From: Anaerocolumna chitinilytica
Lineage (GTDB): Bacteria; Bacillota; Clostridia; Lachnospirales; Lachnospiraceae
Assembly: GCF_014218355.1 (NCBI RefSeq)
Contig: NZ_AP023368.1
Coordinates: forward strand, 4,651,501-4,715,500
Length of the DNA: 64,000 bases
Direction of reading: 5' to 3'
The position numbers were made by a program, and so were the translations under genes. Below are positions 42,346 to 51,076 of this stretch, piece after piece; position 1 is the stretch's first letter; each line of letters starts with the position of its first letter. A model generated the notes under the pieces. The model searched no databases, was not told the origin of the DNA, and saw nothing but the letters and a program-made list of their open reading frames with translations.

Positions 42346-43206
42346 TTAACTATTACATCGCTTTTTAATAGGAATCCAAATTTCTGTTCTATATTCCTCA
42401 GAATTACTAATATTACTATGGGGATACCACTCTATTTCCGGGGCATCCGCTAACTCATATCCGGAGGAAGGAAACCATTCCGTAAATACACGTGTCCAGG
42501 TTGGCTGAATTGAACTAAGTCCAATACATTCGAAAACTGCCCAAATTCCTTTTTTTATTCTTAATTCTTCTAAGACTCCTGCCTGCTGGTCACTTACTAC
42601 CCCGATATAGTAATCAAACAGATTATCCCGAAAATTCGAACACAATCCCATCATTCCGGAATATAAATTATTACTATAAGAAGCAATCTGATAGATTACT
42701 CCATTCTGTATTGCCTCTGACCACATTTGCGGAATTCTGCCAGTATTATAAACTCCATCATTAATAATACTCTCTTTTATCCCTATAATTTTAAATTCTT
42801 CTTTCTCTTCTATCTTATATACAAGTTCTTTTTCCCCCTTTACCGATATCTGAAAAGAGATTCTTGGATATGATTTCAAGCTTGTACCGAATCTTCTTGC
42901 CTTCGTCGGTGTTACACCATGCATTGCTGTAAATGCTCGTGTAAATGCTGTGGGTGAATTATATCCAAACTTTAATGAAATATCTAATACACTCATATTA
43001 GTGTTTTGCAGGTCAAACGCTGCCTTCGTAAGCCGTCTTCGTCTGATATACTCCCCTAAAGTTGTATCAGAAATAAAAGAAAACATTCTTTGATAATGAT
43101 TAACCGAGCAACAGGCTATTTTTGCAGCATTTTCAAAACTTAACTCGTTATCTAAATTCTTTTCTATGTACTCTAAGGAATTATTTAAGCGGTCTAACCA
43201 TTCCAT
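42346..43206 (-). CDS. AraC-family regulator with GyrI-like effector-binding domain (second copy)
   Basis: About 286 residues: AraC double helix-turn-helix at ~8-105 (NAAKIACCSVNHYQRMFSF, ISLKFGYNSPTAFTRAFTAM) and a GyrI-like effector domain from ~125 to the end. Start ATG 43206 (MEWLDRLN) has GAAAGGAAAGAG ahead; the open frame runs to 43257. Paralogous to the gene at 31897. The next gene downstream is a lone GyrI-like protein. Confidence 0.9.
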   Translation of the reverse strand: MEWLDRLNNSLEYIEKNLDNELSFENAAKIACCSVNHYQRMFSFISDTTLGEYIRRRRLTKAAFDLQNTNMSVLDISLKFGYNSPTAFTRAFTAMHGVTPTKARRFGTSLKSYPRISFQISVKGEKELVYKIEEKEEFKIIGIKESIINDGVYNTGRIPQMWSEAIQNGVIYQIASYSNNLYSGMMGLCSNFRDNLFDYYIGVVSDQQAGVLEELRIKKGIWAVFECIGLSSIQPTWTRVFTEWFPSSGYELADAPEIEWYPHSNISNSEEYRTEIWIPIKKRCNS

Positions 43207-43357
43207 TTTCTCTTTCCTTTCAAATGATACAATTTCTGTCGGTAGAATTCCTCTCATTTCATGTACAAAAAAGAGAGAAAAAATACAGATTTATTCCTAT
43301 AAGTAAATTCCATTATATAACAATTAATTTACCTTATCAAATAAGATAAATGCAAAA

Positions 43358-43388
43358 AGGGGGCTGCTTCCCTTTACAGCAGCCCCCT
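43358..43388 (-). terminator. Terminator after the GNAT gene at 43407
   Basis: AGGGGGCTGC / GCAGCCCCCT, a perfect 10-bp GC-rich stem with an 11-base loop, followed on the minus strand by TTTTT. Confidence 0.92.
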
Positions 43389-43406
43389 ACATATCTAAGG
43401 TATAAA

Positions 43407-43934
43407 TTAGTTCTCAAACATAAACACTAACTTTGGCATTCCGTCGATAATCTTTTCAATCGTTTTGTATTTATTTCCCGTATAACCTCCGATTGTTTTA
43501 TGCCAGAAGGTCTTTGCCCGAATGTTATTCTCAGTAGAATGGGTATAAAACATCCACTTACCATGGTGCTTTTGAAAGATCTCAGTTATGGCTTGGTTTG
43601 ATATGGACTTTCCCCTAAATGGTGACAAAATAAATGTTTCATATATGAAATAATCCACTTCCGCCGGCACATATTTACCACTTCCTATAAGGCAGAATCC
43701 TGCCGGTATATTATCCGCCATGATTAAATATGGATATAATAGATTAGGGTTATCAAACCATATCTGCTGAATGTCATACTCTTCTGCGAGGGTTCTGATT
43801 GGTTCTTCCTCAAAGATTCCATATTCGTTGGGAAGCGTGCCATGTATTCCAGCAAGATCGTGTAGATATAGCGGGTAAATATTTTTGATAATAAAACCGT
43901 TTGTATTATCTGCTAACTTTATATCTATTTTCAT
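43407..43934 (-). CDS. GNAT-family N-acetyltransferase
   Basis: 175 residues. IPAGFCLIGSG and the FILSPFRGKSISNQAITEIFQ block give the acetyl-CoA binding strand and R-G-K loop, followed by NIRAKTFWHKTIGGYTGN, typical for GNAT enzymes. AAGGAGCAGTTC precedes ATG 43934. Single gene with its own terminator; acceptor unknown. Confidence 0.85.
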   Translation of the reverse strand: MKIDIKLADNTNGFIIKNIYPLYLHDLAGIHGTLPNEYGIFEEEPIRTLAEEYDIQQIWFDNPNLLYPYLIMADNIPAGFCLIGSGKYVPAEVDYFIYETFILSPFRGKSISNQAITEIFQKHHGKWMFYTHSTENNIRAKTFWHKTIGGYTGNKYKTIEKIIDGMPKLVFMFEN

Positions 43935-44263
43935 TTTGAACTGCTCCTTAATATTAAGAATATTTTTAGTCTTATATTAAATGCAATCCTTTTTTAACTA
44001 TTCTTCTTGTATCTAAGATACCGCTCCATACATTTTAAATAATTTTAAAAAAGAACTGCATGGAGCTTAAGACTAAACTTTTTCACCTTGAAGATTCTCG
44101 TATACATAAAATATCCTTTCCGTTTTTTATACTATATCATAGGCATTCTAACATGTCAAAAGCTGGATTATAATCCAATTGGAAAGTTCTCTCATTTTTA
44201 CTTTGTAATATATTACAAAATGCGCTATAATAAAACAAAATAACCTTAGAAAGAAGGTACCTT
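43935..44263. other. Divergent gap upstream of the AIM24 gene
   Basis: 329 bp between divergent genes. It contains the AIM24 promoter and palindrome at 44202-44231. The remainder is AT-rich and shows no open frame with a ribosome binding site and no recognised RNA element. Confidence 0.5.
44202..44231 (+). promoter_or_regulatory. Promoter of the AIM24 gene overlapped by an 18-bp palindrome
   Basis: TTGTAA (44203-44208), 17 bases, then TATAAT (44226-44231). The -35 lies inside TTTGTAATATATTACAAA (44202-44219), a perfect palindrome that is probably a repressor site of unknown owner. Confidence 0.65.
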
Positions 44264-45055
44264 GTGATAAGAAGCAATAATTTATTTAATAATGCAAATA
44301 TGAAAGAAATTGATGCAAGAGATGGAATTCATGTATTTGAATTTCAAAAAGACCTAAGTGTATCTCCTGCGAACTCGATTGTAGCTTACTATTCTTCCCA
44401 AATGAATATTAGAAAACGTCAGGTCCTAATTGAATTAAACGGCAGAACCTTTACATTAAGCGCCGGAGCTATGCAATGGATGGCCGGAGATGTTAAAATG
44501 GGTTCGGGTGTAAAAGGCATCGGTGATTTCTTAGGTAAAACCATATCCGCCAAGATTTCGAAAGAATCCACTATTAAACCGGAATACAGTGGAAACGGTA
44601 TGGTTATGCTCGAACCTACATACCATTACATCCTGCTGGAAAATGTAGAGAAATGGAATGGCTTGGTGCTGGATGACGGCCTGTTCCTGGCTTGTGACTC
44701 ACGTATCAAACAAAAAATTGTTGCAAGAACAAATCTATCCTCTGCTGTTTTAGGTAATGAAGGTCTTTTTAATTTATGCCTGGAGGGCCAGGGTATTGCC
44801 ATATTAGAAAGTCCTGTCCCCAGAGAAGAATTAATTGAATTTGAGCTTGATAATGATGTATTAAAAGTTGATGGAAATATGGCGATAGCCTGGTCAAACA
44901 CTTTAAAATTTACAGTTGAAAAATCCGGAAAGAGCCTCCTAGGCTCCGCTGTCTCCGGAGAAGGATTAGTAAATGTATTCCAAGGCAGTGGTAAGATCCT
45001 TATGGCACCAATTGGTATCAACCCTATGGCAGCAGTCGGCACAAACGGAAAATAG
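44264..45055 (+). CDS. AIM24-family protein
   Basis: 263 residues, beta-rich throughout, with the AIM24/DUF124 features: RQVLIELNGRTFTLSAGAMQWM, FLACDSRIKQKIVARTN, GLFNLCLEGQGIAILESPVP and a final GLVNVFQGSGKILMAPI. Bacterial members are trimeric beta-domain proteins of unclear function; the yeast relative affects mitochondrial inner-membrane organisation. Start GTG 44264 follows AAGAAGGTACC; an ATG at codon 13 is possible. Monocistronic on the plus strand. Confidence 0.88.
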   Translation: MIRSNNLFNNANMKEIDARDGIHVFEFQKDLSVSPANSIVAYYSSQMNIRKRQVLIELNGRTFTLSAGAMQWMAGDVKMGSGVKGIGDFLGKTISAKISKESTIKPEYSGNGMVMLEPTYHYILLENVEKWNGLVLDDGLFLACDSRIKQKIVARTNLSSAVLGNEGLFNLCLEGQGIAILESPVPREELIEFELDNDVLKVDGNMAIAWSNTLKFTVEKSGKSLLGSAVSGEGLVNVFQGSGKILMAPIGINPMAAVGTNGK

Positions 45056-45100
45056 TATTCATTGACTAGGACAATATAATTTAAGAATTCTTTGAACTTT

Positions 45101-45135
45101 AAGAGCACCTATCATTTTCATGAAAAGGTGCTCTT
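45101..45135 (+). terminator. Terminator after the AIM24 gene, overlapping the convergent CPBP stop
   Basis: AAGAGCACCT / AGGTGCTCTT, a perfect 10-bp stem, followed on the plus strand by TATATTTTG. The stem overlaps the last codons of the convergent gene, so it may serve both directions. Confidence 0.75.
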
Positions 45136-45939
45136 TATATTTTGAAATTTGCGATATGCAATTATCGCAAATATTGATGTAAATATTAGTCCATAGAAAC
45201 ATTCACCATTTATTACTTTTATATTGCCTAAAATAATACTGTTTTGCGTATTTCTATAGGTATCTCCAAGCACCTGAACATTTACATTGTTCCATAGTAT
45301 GTGCATAATACTTGCCAGTATAACATTTTGTGACAGTAGATAAAGGTAAGAAAATCCAAAATTAAACATGAAAATCATTAACATTTGAAGTATTGTAAAT
45401 TCAATGGCGGACCAAATGCCACAATTCAAATTTAGAATAAAAAGATATGGAAAATGATACATCGCCCATATGATACCTACCATAATATTTGCTTTTTTTA
45501 ATCCATATCTCTCACACCAGCGCGGCAATAGATATCCTCTCCATCCATATTCTTCTGTTAACCCTATAACAAATAGGATAACTGATAAAGGAATTAGCCC
45601 TATAGTTTTTATTAGCAGGTCAGACCAATTCGCTGATAATGCTCCTTGTTTTGTAACCAATGCTAGAACAGAGCATAAAGCAATAATGATGATAGGGTAT
45701 AAAAACATAAATAGTATACTCTTTAGATTAACTCTCTTTCTAAAAGGCAGGAATAGCGCTTTCATTGATTTATATTCTATTAAGTTAAAGATTGCTGCAA
45801 AAAGAAAAGGCATTGACATTGTAACAATTAAACCGCCCCCAGCCCCTGATAATACTAGAAGAATGGAGGATATCCATCCAAATGTAAACGTAAATAGGAT
45901 AAATAACTCCGTATATTTTTTATTGCTTTCCGGGTTCAT
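45118..45939 (-). CDS. CPBP-family intramembrane metalloprotease (second)
   Basis: About 273 residues with eight hydrophobic segments and the motifs GLTEEYGWRGYLLPRW (EExxxR), GIIWAMYHFPYLF (histidine) and SIMHILWNNVNV (histidine-asparagine). It is a different subgroup from the protein at 39212. Start ATG 45939 follows GAGGAGGAAAATAG; an upstream frame to 46005 lacks a ribosome site. Function unknown; no bacteriocin genes adjoin. Confidence 0.87.
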   Translation of the reverse strand: MNPESNKKYTELFILFTFTFGWISSILLVLSGAGGGLIVTMSMPFLFAAIFNLIEYKSMKALFLPFRKRVNLKSILFMFLYPIIIIALCSVLALVTKQGALSANWSDLLIKTIGLIPLSVILFVIGLTEEYGWRGYLLPRWCERYGLKKANIMVGIIWAMYHFPYLFILNLNCGIWSAIEFTILQMLMIFMFNFGFSYLYLLSQNVILASIMHILWNNVNVQVLGDTYRNTQNSIILGNIKVINGECFYGLIFTSIFAIIAYRKFQNIKSTFS

Positions 45940-46160
45940 ACTATTTTCCTCCTCTGAATTCACATATACCGCTATGTTAATTTTATATTTAAGCTTTGAT
46001 TTCATAGTAATGTTTTTATCTAAATAAGTATTTAATATTGTTTAAAGAAAGTATAAAGATTAACAGACTGCTAGCAGTTCCAATATATAATTAAATTTCC
46101 CTGATAGCAGTAACAAAGCAACTGAATAGGTGCTTAACAAAAAGTGGTCTAATTATAAAA

Positions 46161-46198
46161 AGTTCCATATCAACTAAGCTCATAGTTGATATGGAACT
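46161..46198 (-). terminator. Terminator after the Lnt-like gene
   Basis: A perfect 16-bp stem AGTTCCATATCAACTA and its complement with a 6-base loop, followed on the minus strand by TTTTTAT. It lies about 60 bp after the stop. Confidence 0.9.
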
Positions 46199-46258
46199 CA
46201 TATAAACAGAAGTTCTCACCTCTATTTTTTATACTTATTTTAATTACTATTTTTTCAT

Positions 46259-47749
46259 TTACTTCACTTCCATATGAAGTCTTCTTCTTATTCTAATATA
46301 CAAAACCAAACAGCCCAGAACATATAGAACACATAAATTCGCAAATAAATTTCTAATATACGGGTATACTGTGAAACGGCCGCCCGTTGGAATTTGTGCT
46401 GTAACAGTCTTTGTATCTGAGTTAAAATAATCTGCATACGCAAGTAATTTACCGCTAGAATCTGTTGCAACCGATATCCCCTCATTCGTATGCCGAAGGA
46501 TTGCACACCCGTTTTCAACTCCTCTAATTACGGCAGTTTTTATGGCAATCGGAGACATCTCCTTCCAATCTGAAGCAGGATCCAATAAAATATCAACACC
46601 ATTTCTGCCGGCTTGGGTAATAACTGTTGTAAATGCCATATCCGAACAAATAAACGGAGCTATTTTTCCGTATTTCGTATCAAAGAGTTTTATTTTCCCA
46701 TCGCCCTTTATGCACAACTCTCCAAAGGATCTGCCAAATTTGAAGTACTCCGAAACAACCTTCCCTTGGGGATTAAATGCTACTGTTTTGTTTTCCTTTA
46801 AGTTTTTATAAGGAGTTTTAACCAATAGCGATATCATAAAATACACATCATTATCCACCGCAAATTTTGCTGCTCTGCTTAATAATGCTTTCTCATCCTC
46901 TTTCATTACCACTCCATTTAATTCGGACCAAAATATTATCTTAGCACCTGAAACAGCTTCGTTATAGGATTTTTGAAATAATTCATCCTGTACGGCAGCT
47001 AGTTTCCTTTTTGTGTTGATTAAGTTTAGGTCTGTAAAGTCATTTGAATATATGACCGCCTTAACATCACTATCTTCGTTTAACAGATGTGATACCGGAA
47101 CCGTTACTGCCGCTACTCTTACGCTTTCACTATGAGCATTATTAAAATACAGCATAAATGCATTGTAAGTAAATATACAAGCCATAACCGTGCAATATAT
47201 AGCGATAGCTTTACAGAGGTTATTCCATATACCTCGCCTATTCCAAATAAGAACTACCATAGAAGCGGTCCAATTAATAATAAAAACAATACCATATATG
47301 CCTAGTATAGTTGTGATTTGTATAAGTAATAGGTTTTGATATTGGGTATACGCATCCGACAGCCCTGCAACAATTGGATAGATAAGATAAATACCATATT
47401 CAGCAGCTACTGCCCCTGCAGCAAATAGCAGTGTTCCTTTAAAATCTTTCTTTGACTTACAATATATAAGATAGGGAATCGTTTTTAGGACTGATATTAT
47501 AATAGCAGCTAAGGCACAGATAATGATACCATTTCCGATTACTTCAGTAAACTGAACCATAAAACCTGCTGTAAATATACCCAAAATAAGAAAACATATT
47601 TTTAAAGAATTCTTCTTATTTAGTAGTTGCAGAAATAGAATCGGATATATCCAGGCTAATAAAGGAATCGCCCATGACCCGTTAGAAAAAATATATGTAC
47701 TAAAGCATAGCAGAATTAATATAATCCATGAAATATTTTTATTCTTCAT
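46259..47749 (-). CDS. Lnt-like membrane protein with carbon-nitrogen hydrolase domain
   Basis: 496 residues. The N-terminal ~200 hold six to seven membrane segments, residues ~208-455 form a nitrilase-type domain, and a last membrane segment follows at ~470-488. This is the layout of apolipoprotein N-acyltransferase. The E-K-C triad can be read: E276 in IIFWSELNG, K337 in EYFKFGRSFGE and C368 in APFICSDMAF. Lnt adds the third acyl chain to lipoproteins, but Firmicutes normally lack true Lnt, so this may be a distinct acyltransferase or amidase. Monocistronic. Confidence 0.82.
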   Translation of the reverse strand: MKNKNISWIILILLCFSTYIFSNGSWAIPLLAWIYPILFLQLLNKKNSLKICFLILGIFTAGFMVQFTEVIGNGIIICALAAIIISVLKTIPYLIYCKSKKDFKGTLLFAAGAVAAEYGIYLIYPIVAGLSDAYTQYQNLLLIQITTILGIYGIVFIINWTASMVVLIWNRRGIWNNLCKAIAIYCTVMACIFTYNAFMLYFNNAHSESVRVAAVTVPVSHLLNEDSDVKAVIYSNDFTDLNLINTKRKLAAVQDELFQKSYNEAVSGAKIIFWSELNGVVMKEDEKALLSRAAKFAVDNDVYFMISLLVKTPYKNLKENKTVAFNPQGKVVSEYFKFGRSFGELCIKGDGKIKLFDTKYGKIAPFICSDMAFTTVITQAGRNGVDILLDPASDWKEMSPIAIKTAVIRGVENGCAILRHTNEGISVATDSSGKLLAYADYFNSDTKTVTAQIPTGGRFTVYPYIRNLFANLCVLYVLGCLVLYIRIRRRLHMEVK

Positions 47750-48026
47750 TTACGTTCTCCAGCACCTTCTATTTTACACGATTCCATTATATAACAAATA
47801 TGTTGTCATATCAAATATGTTTACCCATACAGAAGGGTTTTACAAAATAAAGCTCTGAGTCATATGACATACCACACACCGATTACTCGTAATCTGGATG
47901 ATTTGTAGGTACATTTAAAATTTATATAATACAATATAAAACATATCATATGTCTGGTATTCAGTACATAATCACAATACAAACACAACCCAGAACTTCC
48001 TATGGTAAAACCTATATACTGAAAGC
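47750..48026. other. Gap between BtrH-like and Lnt-like genes
   Basis: 277 bp, AT-rich, with a GTCATATGAC palindrome at 47859-47868. I see no terminator for the BtrH-like gene and no convincing promoter pair. Confidence 0.4.
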
Positions 48027-49142
48027 TTATGGTAATTTTTTCGACAACCTGGTTAGCCCTTCCAGCGCTTTACTGTCTGCCAGTTTGCAATCCTCAATCA
48101 ACACTGCCAGCTGCTGTCTGACTTCCGGCTTCAAGAAATTATTCATCTGTTTTTCATTTCTTTCATATCCTCCCAGGATATCTGCCATCCTCCAAACATT
48201 CGCTGTTACAGTTGCGAACTGGTCACTGATTTCCTTAAGTTCCTGCACATAGTCAGGCAATTCTTCCGATAATTTTCTCATAAAGATAGCGGCATTATTC
48301 CTGCCGTCGATCAGGCAATCCATGGCATCGCCATGGCACATTAAACGTTCTGCTATAAAAGGCATAATTGCATTCTGTGGAAATTCATTTTCATTTAGTA
48401 TGGATTTCTTCCATGCGTCGTAAGCATTGATACCCTTTGCAAATATCTTTCCAGATTTGTTATCATCCCTTCCTGTCATAGCCTTTACAGCATTTTCAAT
48501 AATCTCTTTTGGGGAAATCAAAGGTCTCTCCGTTTCTCCTATGGTAATCACTGCTATCGTACTGCGGTTTTCCCACCATTTATCAGTAATGAAGTAACCG
48601 GATTCGTCAATCTTAATGTCCCCAGCAAATTCTATTGCGTCCTGGAAGAAGTTCCAGCCAAGAAGTGTTTTACCATTTTCCCGATAACCAGTAATGATAC
48701 AGGCTTCCGAGGGACCGATAATGCCAAGGGCAATGCAGGGAAATCCTTTATCTATCTGCTGTCTGATAAAACAAACAAAATCCTCTTTGTTATCGGAACT
48801 TTGATTATTAAACTTCACATCACTGGATGTATCCCCTCTGGTTATCATCTGAAACCTGCGGCCTAATGCTTCGACTCCCAGTCTGTAGATGGTCTCAGGA
48901 TCATCAAACGTGTGAATAACATCAACATTTCCACCATTCCAAGAGGTTGTATCCCATGTTAATCGGAAGGCAGCCCCTGTTGCTACCATGGTATAATCGA
49001 TTCCGATATCCTGCCCAAGGTAATTCGCACAGCTTTTCACACACATCGGATAAGGAGTACAGCCATTCTCGCCATATTCAACCTTGGATATTCCATATAA
49101 TACTGTACTGTTTTCGTCCTTTATTTCCTTTTCATTTTTCAT
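48027..49142 (-). CDS. BtrH-like protein (butirosin biosynthesis protein H N-terminal domain)
   Basis: About 371 residues. The first ~200 resemble the BtrH N-terminal/cysteine-peptidase-like domain: CVKSCANYLGQDIGIDYTMV (cysteine near the start), GFPCIALGIIGPSEACIITGY and TLLGWNFFQD. The C-terminal ~150 are helical. In butirosin synthesis BtrH moves an acyl chain from a carrier protein to the aminoglycoside; most homologues are uncharacterised and sit beside AraC regulators, as here. I start at ATG 49142; ATG 49151 and TTG 49163 are nearby alternatives. It follows the AraC gene by ~34 bp. Confidence 0.75.
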   Translation of the reverse strand: MKNEKEIKDENSTVLYGISKVEYGENGCTPYPMCVKSCANYLGQDIGIDYTMVATGAAFRLTWDTTSWNGGNVDVIHTFDDPETIYRLGVEALGRRFQMITRGDTSSDVKFNNQSSDNKEDFVCFIRQQIDKGFPCIALGIIGPSEACIITGYRENGKTLLGWNFFQDAIEFAGDIKIDESGYFITDKWWENRSTIAVITIGETERPLISPKEIIENAVKAMTGRDDNKSGKIFAKGINAYDAWKKSILNENEFPQNAIMPFIAERLMCHGDAMDCLIDGRNNAAIFMRKLSEELPDYVQELKEISDQFATVTANVWRMADILGGYERNEKQMNNFLKPEVRQQLAVLIEDCKLADSKALEGLTRLSKKLP

Positions 49143-49176
49143 GTTGTCCATTCTCCCTGCCAAGTAGACTTTGACC

Positions 49177-49578
49177 TTACTTCCCTTCTTTTAGTATTCC
49201 TATACCAAATGCACTGGAGCAAAGCTTAATTCTGCCGACAGGCGGCCGCTTTGTCCTGAATACTGAAGGTGTTAACCCTGTTATTCGCTTAAATGCACGG
49301 GTAAAGGTATCATAACTTGTAAAATTATACTTAAAAGCTATATCCATAATACTTTGTTTACTATAGAGAATTTCATAAGCAGCATTGGATATTTTCCGAA
49401 TAAGTATATACCGCGAAAGTGATGTGCCGGTTTTTTGTACAAAAATCTCTCGAATGTATGCTATGGAAAAACCGGTAACCCTTTCCAGTTCCCTATAATT
49501 GATTTTTTCTTCTACTCTATTCTCGATGTATATGATAATAGAGCTTATGGTTAAAAAGCAGTTCATCCTTAATACCAT
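49177..49578 (-). CDS. Short AraC-type DNA-binding protein
   Basis: 133 residues, consisting almost only of the AraC double helix-turn-helix (YRELERVTGFSIAYIREIF, IAFKYNFTSYDTFTRAFKRI) plus a 25-residue basic tail. No ligand domain is present, as in SoxS/MarA-type activators. ATG 49578 follows AAGGGAATAA. It is cotranscribed with the BtrH-like gene; ligand sensing may reside in that partner. Confidence 0.88.
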   Translation of the reverse strand: MVLRMNCFLTISSIIIYIENRVEEKINYRELERVTGFSIAYIREIFVQKTGTSLSRYILIRKISNAAYEILYSKQSIMDIAFKYNFTSYDTFTRAFKRITGLTPSVFRTKRPPVGRIKLCSSAFGIGILKEGK

Positions 49579-49649
49579 TTATTCCCTTCATGAAGTAAAC
49601 TCAGTATAACATATCTTCCATAAACTTACTCGACCTTTTTAAGGATAAA

Positions 49650-49691
49650 AAAAGCGAAGGCCAGGCAAGCTAACTCCCGGTCTTCGCTTTT
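49650..49691 (-). terminator. Terminator after the Met-rich-sensor kinase gene
   Basis: AAAAGCGAAG / CTTCGCTTTT with inner partial GC pairing, followed on the minus strand by further T (TTTTTTT), within 10 bp of the stop. Confidence 0.88.
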
Positions 49692-49696
49692 GTATA

Positions 49697-51076
49697 CTAT
49701 TTTATTTTTTGGGGAAAGGTTAAAATAAATTTACTTCCTTTATCTAGTTCCGATTCAACTTCTATTGTTCCATGAATACTTGTCATATTCTCTTTCGCTA
49801 TATAAAGTCCTAACCCGTCTCCTGACAAACCGGGGGATTTATCACTTTTATAATAAGCCTGAAATATTTTATCTAAATCCTTTTTTTCAATTCCTGCTCC
49901 GTTATCCTCAATGGATAAAACAATAACCTCTTGGTTAATGTGGTAAGCTATCCTTACCGATCCGTATTGTTTTGTGAATTTGTAGGCATTGGTCAGAAGA
50001 TTGTATACCGTCTGGCTCAATCGATATTTATCAGTCTTTATTATCACTTTGTCCTGAGGTACGAAGCTAACATCAATATTTTTCTTCTCAAACTGTGCTT
50101 TGAGACCATTCATAATCTGTCTGATTAACTGATTTAATTCAAATTCCTCTATCTTTAATGCGTTTTCAGGCCCTTCGGCATCAATCATATTGCTCATATT
50201 TGTTATAATTGCGGTAATATTATCAATCTGATTTTCGCATACCTGTATTTCTTCCGGTCCGAACTCAAGGATACCATCTTCCATTCCTTCCAGATGCGTC
50301 CTTAATATGGTAAGTGGTGTTCGTGTTTGATGAACCAATTCATCAATCAAAGTTTTTCTGCTTTTTTGTTTCAGATTCAGCCTAGTCTTCAAGGATTCTA
50401 AGCTCTGTTGTATAACCTGAATTTCCTTTACTCTAGACTCCAATACCGGAGTATCTTTTCCGATATCAAGATTCTGTGCCATTTCAGAGGTATGGATTAA
50501 ATCTCTGCTCATTCTCCTACTTACAAGAATCCCAATCCCTATTGCAACAATAAGAACAATTACGATTGAAATAATACTATTTTCTAATAGTGAGTATTGG
50601 AAAGCCCATATGGTAGCCGAATTTTCAGCAGAGCTGTATTTTGTTATATTAACCTGGCCAATTACTTTGCCATTATCGGTGATTTGTGCATGGTCCACCT
50701 CTTCAGACTGTGAATTAATTCTATTTCCCATCATCCCGCTCATCATTCCGTTCATAGAAGAGTTGCCAACATAGGACTGGGCATCCGTGCTAACATCGGA
50801 AATCAGATTGCCGTCCAAATCATATACTTTTATTCTTGTAATCGGATCAACCAGATGTGTCTCCAAATCAATTGAAATTTGACTTGAAGAGTAGTTTTTA
50901 TCCTTTAATGTTTCTGTTAAGTATTCAACCACTTGATTAAAATGTTGGTCGTAATTATTCTTCATGTAATCTTTAAAGTACTGGTTCGTAAGATTACTGA
51001 GAACAAACGTATTTATTACAACTGAAATAACAGCGATTATAATTAATACGAACAGCCATTGCCTTTTTACCGTCAT
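49697..51076 (-). CDS. Sensor histidine kinase with Met-rich extracytoplasmic loop
   Basis: 459 residues. Membrane segment 1 at ~8-30, an external domain to ~162, membrane segment 2 at ~163-185, HAMP, then the kinase with phospho-histidine in LIDELVHQTRTPLTILRTH, N box LLTNAYKFTKQ and G boxes DNGAGIEKKD and GDGLGLYIAKE. The H box is unusual in reading HQTRTP rather than HELRTP. The external domain has S107-N118 with five Met in nine residues (MNGMMSGMM), typical of copper or silver ligands. It overlaps the response regulator gene as ATGA. Confidence 0.92.
   Translation of the reverse strand: MTVKRQWLFVLIIIAVISVVINTFVLSNLTNQYFKDYMKNNYDQHFNQVVEYLTETLKDKNYSSSQISIDLETHLVDPITRIKVYDLDGNLISDVSTDAQSYVGNSSMNGMMSGMMGNRINSQSEEVDHAQITDNGKVIGQVNITKYSSAENSATIWAFQYSLLENSIISIVIVLIVAIGIGILVSRRMSRDLIHTSEMAQNLDIGKDTPVLESRVKEIQVIQQSLESLKTRLNLKQKSRKTLIDELVHQTRTPLTILRTHLEGMEDGILEFGPEEIQVCENQIDNITAIITNMSNMIDAEGPENALKIEEFELNQLIRQIMNGLKAQFEKKNIDVSFVPQDKVIIKTDKYRLSQTVYNLLTNAYKFTKQYGSVRIAYHINQEVIVLSIEDNGAGIEKKDLDKIFQAYYKSDKSPGLSGDGLGLYIAKENMTSIHGTIEVESELDKGSKFILTFPQKIK

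Noticed and set aside
45470..46027. Plus-strand open frame of 185 codons
   Set aside because: Antisense to the CPBP protease gene, which has clear motifs and a good ribosome site; the plus-strand reading has no family features.
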